Source: Mycobacterium sp. (lineage in GTDB: Bacteria > Actinomycetota > Actinomycetes > Mycobacteriales > Mycobacteriaceae). Taken from it: a stretch of 6,399 nucleotides of DNA. Positions 5,221 to 6,399 of the stretch are shown piece after piece. The translations under genes were made by a program, and so were the position numbers. The stretch lies in the NCBI GenBank assembly GCA_025965815.1, contig JAOPWF010000409.1, forward strand, positions 1 through 6,399, in the 5' to 3' direction. The notes below the pieces were generated by a model that had not been told where the DNA came from, ran no database searches, and worked only from the letters and a program-made list of their open reading frames with translations. Position 1 is the first letter of the stretch, and each line of letters starts with the position of its first letter.

Positions 5221-5903
5221 CCCTCCAGCTTGTAACCCAGCCCCCGCACCGTCACTAGATGAACCGGGTTCGCGGGGTCGGCCTCGATCTTGGAACGCAG
5301 CCGCTTGACGTGGACGTCGAGGGTCTTGGTGTCGCCGACGTAGTCCGCACCCCACACCCGGTCGATCAGCTGGCCGCGGGTGAGCACCCGGCCACTGTTG
5401 CGCATCAGATACTCGAGCAGGTCGAACTCCTTGAGCGGCAAGGTAATCGACTCACCGTTGACCGCCACGACGTGGCGCTCCACATCCATCCGCACCGGCC
5501 CGGCTTCCAGCACACCGTCGGCGATCGCGGACTCGTCGCCGTCGTAGCCCCGGCGCAACACCGCCCGGATCCGGGCGATCAGCTCGCGCGCCGAGTACGG
5601 CTTGGTGACGTAGTCGTCGGCGCCCAGTTCGAGGCCGACCACCTTGTCGATCTCGCTGTCGCGGGCGGTCACCATGATGACCGGCACGCTCGAGCGGGAC
5701 CGCAGCTGCTTGCAGACGTCGGTTCCGCTCATCCCGGGCAGCATCAGGTCCAGTAGCACGATGTCGGCGCCGGCCCGCTCGAACTCGGCCAGGGCCGATG
5801 GACCGTCGGCGACAACGGTGGCCTCGAAGCCCTCCTTGCGGAGCAGGAACGCCAGAGGATCGGCCAACGACTCCTCGTCCTCCACGATCAACACGCTGGT
5901 CAC
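5217..5903 (-). CDS. regX3: Response regulator RegX3
   Basis: A 228-residue OmpR/PhoB-type response regulator, nearly identical to M. tuberculosis RegX3 as I recall it. It is phosphorylated by SenX3 and controls phosphate-starvation genes. The receiver domain (1-120) has the acidic pair E9-D10, phospho-acceptor D52 in [12 protein letters not shown]79 and K101 in [12 protein letters not shown]. The winged-helix DNA-binding domain (about 135-228) ends [13 protein letters not shown], with the recognition helix in [17 protein letters not shown] (191-207). The linker (118-134) is the most divergent part. The GTG at 5903 is chosen because it gives [13 protein letters not shown] and shares four bases (GTGA) with the senX3 stop; a longer in-frame reading to 6014 only re-reads senX3. 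AGGAGG stands ten bases upstream. Its stop interlocks with the stop of the HNH gene, so there is no space for a terminator between the two. Confidence 0.97.
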   Translation of the reverse strand: MTSVLIVEDEESLADPLAFLLRKEGFEATVVADGPSALAEFERAGADIVLLDLMLPGMSGTDVCKQLRSRSSVPVIMVTARDSEIDKVVGLELGADDYVTKPYSARELIARIRAVLRRGYDGDESAIADGVLEAGPVRMDVERHVVAVNGESITLPLKEFDLLEYLMRNSGRVLTRGQLIDRVWGADYVGDTKTLDVHVKRLRSKIEADPANPVHLVTVRGLGYKLEG

Positions 5904-6399
5904 GGACGTAATGCCTCCTCGTTTTTGGCCGATGGTTCGGCCGGGTGTACATCGATGCCCGGATATGCCGGAATCGAAAGGGTGAACGTCGATCCGGTCC
6001 CCGACTGGCTCCACAGCCGGATGGTCCCGTTGTGATTGGCGGCGACATGTTTGACGATCTCCAGGCCCAGCCCGGTGCCGCCGGTGGCACGCGACCGCGC
6101 CTGGTCGACCCGGAAGAATCGCTCGAACACCCGCTCCTGGTCCGCGGGCGGGATGCCGATGCCGCGGTCGGTGACCGCGATCTCGACGTTCTCGCCGCGC
6201 CGCCGCCGGCTGATCGACACCGGCGACCCGTTCGGCGAGTACGCGATCGCGTTGGACACCAGGTTCGCCAGGGCCGTTACCAGCAGCGGCTGGTCGCCGA
6301 GCACGTGGTAGCCGCTGGGCGCGTCGCTGGTGATCGCGATATCGGCGTTGTCGGCGGCCACCTTGTAGCGCGACAGCGCCTCGGCCACCACGGTGTCCA
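5900..6399 (-). CDS. senX3: Sensor histidine kinase SenX3, C-terminal part only
   Basis: The last 165 residues of the kinase partner of RegX3; the membrane/PAS sensor part and the phospho-accepting histidine lie beyond the right edge. The fragment is the HATPase_c ATP-binding domain: N box [11 protein letters not shown] (fragment residues 45-55), G1 box DRGIGIP (77-83), F box RFFRVD (93-98) and G2 box [13 protein letters not shown] (106-118), all intact, followed by [12 protein letters not shown] short tail ([21 protein letters not shown]) ends at a TGA overlapping the regX3 start. The protein autophosphorylates and passes phosphate to D52 of RegX3 under phosphate limitation. Identity rests on pairing with a very well conserved RegX3 and on close resemblance to M. 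tuberculosis SenX3. Confidence 0.95.
   Translation of the reverse strand, partial: DTVVAEALSRYKVAADNADIAITSDAPSGYHVLGDQPLLVTALANLVSNAIAYSPNGSPVSISRRRRGENVEIAVTDRGIGIPPADQERVFERFFRVDQARSRATGGTGLGLEIVKHVAANHNGTIRLWSQSGTGSTFTLSIPAYPGIDVHPAEPSAKNEEALRP
5914..5919 (-). promoter_or_regulatory. Ribosome binding site of regX3 inside senX3
   Basis: AGGAGG on the minus strand, ten bases before the regX3 GTG, formed by the Glu-Glu codons near the senX3 C-terminus (KNEEALRP). It supports the GTG start at 5903 and translational coupling of the kinase and the regulator. Confidence 0.7.

Noticed and set aside
5904..6014. N-terminal extension of regX3
   Set aside because: It is the senX3 tail read in another frame; the receiver domain begins at the GTG at 5903, which has AGGAGG upstream.

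Overview
The window comes from a GC-rich actinobacterial chromosome, almost certainly a Mycobacterium / Mycolicibacterium. The evidence is the senX3-regX3 two-component pair, an exopolyphosphatase of the ppx1 (Rv0496) type followed by an Rv0497-type membrane protein, a divergent Rv0495c-type gene, and a DUF222/HNH protein of the 13E12 repeat family. GTG and TTG starts, leaderless promoters with TAnnnT -10 boxes, and four-base start/stop overlaps fit the same group. Family assignments were made by reading the translations from memory; no database search was run.

Layout. Minus strand, left side: the N-terminal part of an Rv0497-like protein (1-295, running off the left edge), coupled by an ATGA overlap to upstream ppx1 (292-1323). 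A 34-base divergent promoter region follows. Plus strand: a cysteine-rich Rv0495c-like protein (1358-2143), coupled by a GTGA overlap to a YciI-like small protein (2140-2439). After a 197-base intergenic stretch comes a metallo-beta-lactamase-fold protein of the dihydropterin-synthase-like group (2637-3623). After a 94-base promoter region comes the 500-residue DUF222/HNH protein (3718-5220). Minus strand, right side: regX3 (5217-5903), coupled by a GTGA overlap to senX3 (5900-6399, C-terminal kinase part only, running off the right edge). The HNH gene and regX3 converge and share the bases of their stop codons.

How the genes fit together. SenX3-RegX3 is the phosphate-starvation sensor and response regulator of mycobacteria, and Ppx1 hydrolyses polyphosphate, so the ends of the window belong to a conserved phosphate/polyphosphate neighbourhood. 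Between regX3 and the Rv0495c-like gene, M. tuberculosis has (from memory) Rv0492c-Rv0494. Here that interval instead holds the YciI-like, MBL-fold and HNH genes, so it looks like a variable slot inside a conserved block.

The least expected signals are regulatory. The HNH gene appears leaderless, and its start codon lies inside a degenerate LexA (SOS) box. Upstream there is a possible RecA-independent damage promoter and a pair of DnaA-box-like direct repeats. A shared palindromic -10 may drive the divergent ppx1 and Rv0495c-like genes. I see no CRISPR array, tRNA, rRNA, insertion sequence or clearly new multi-gene system.
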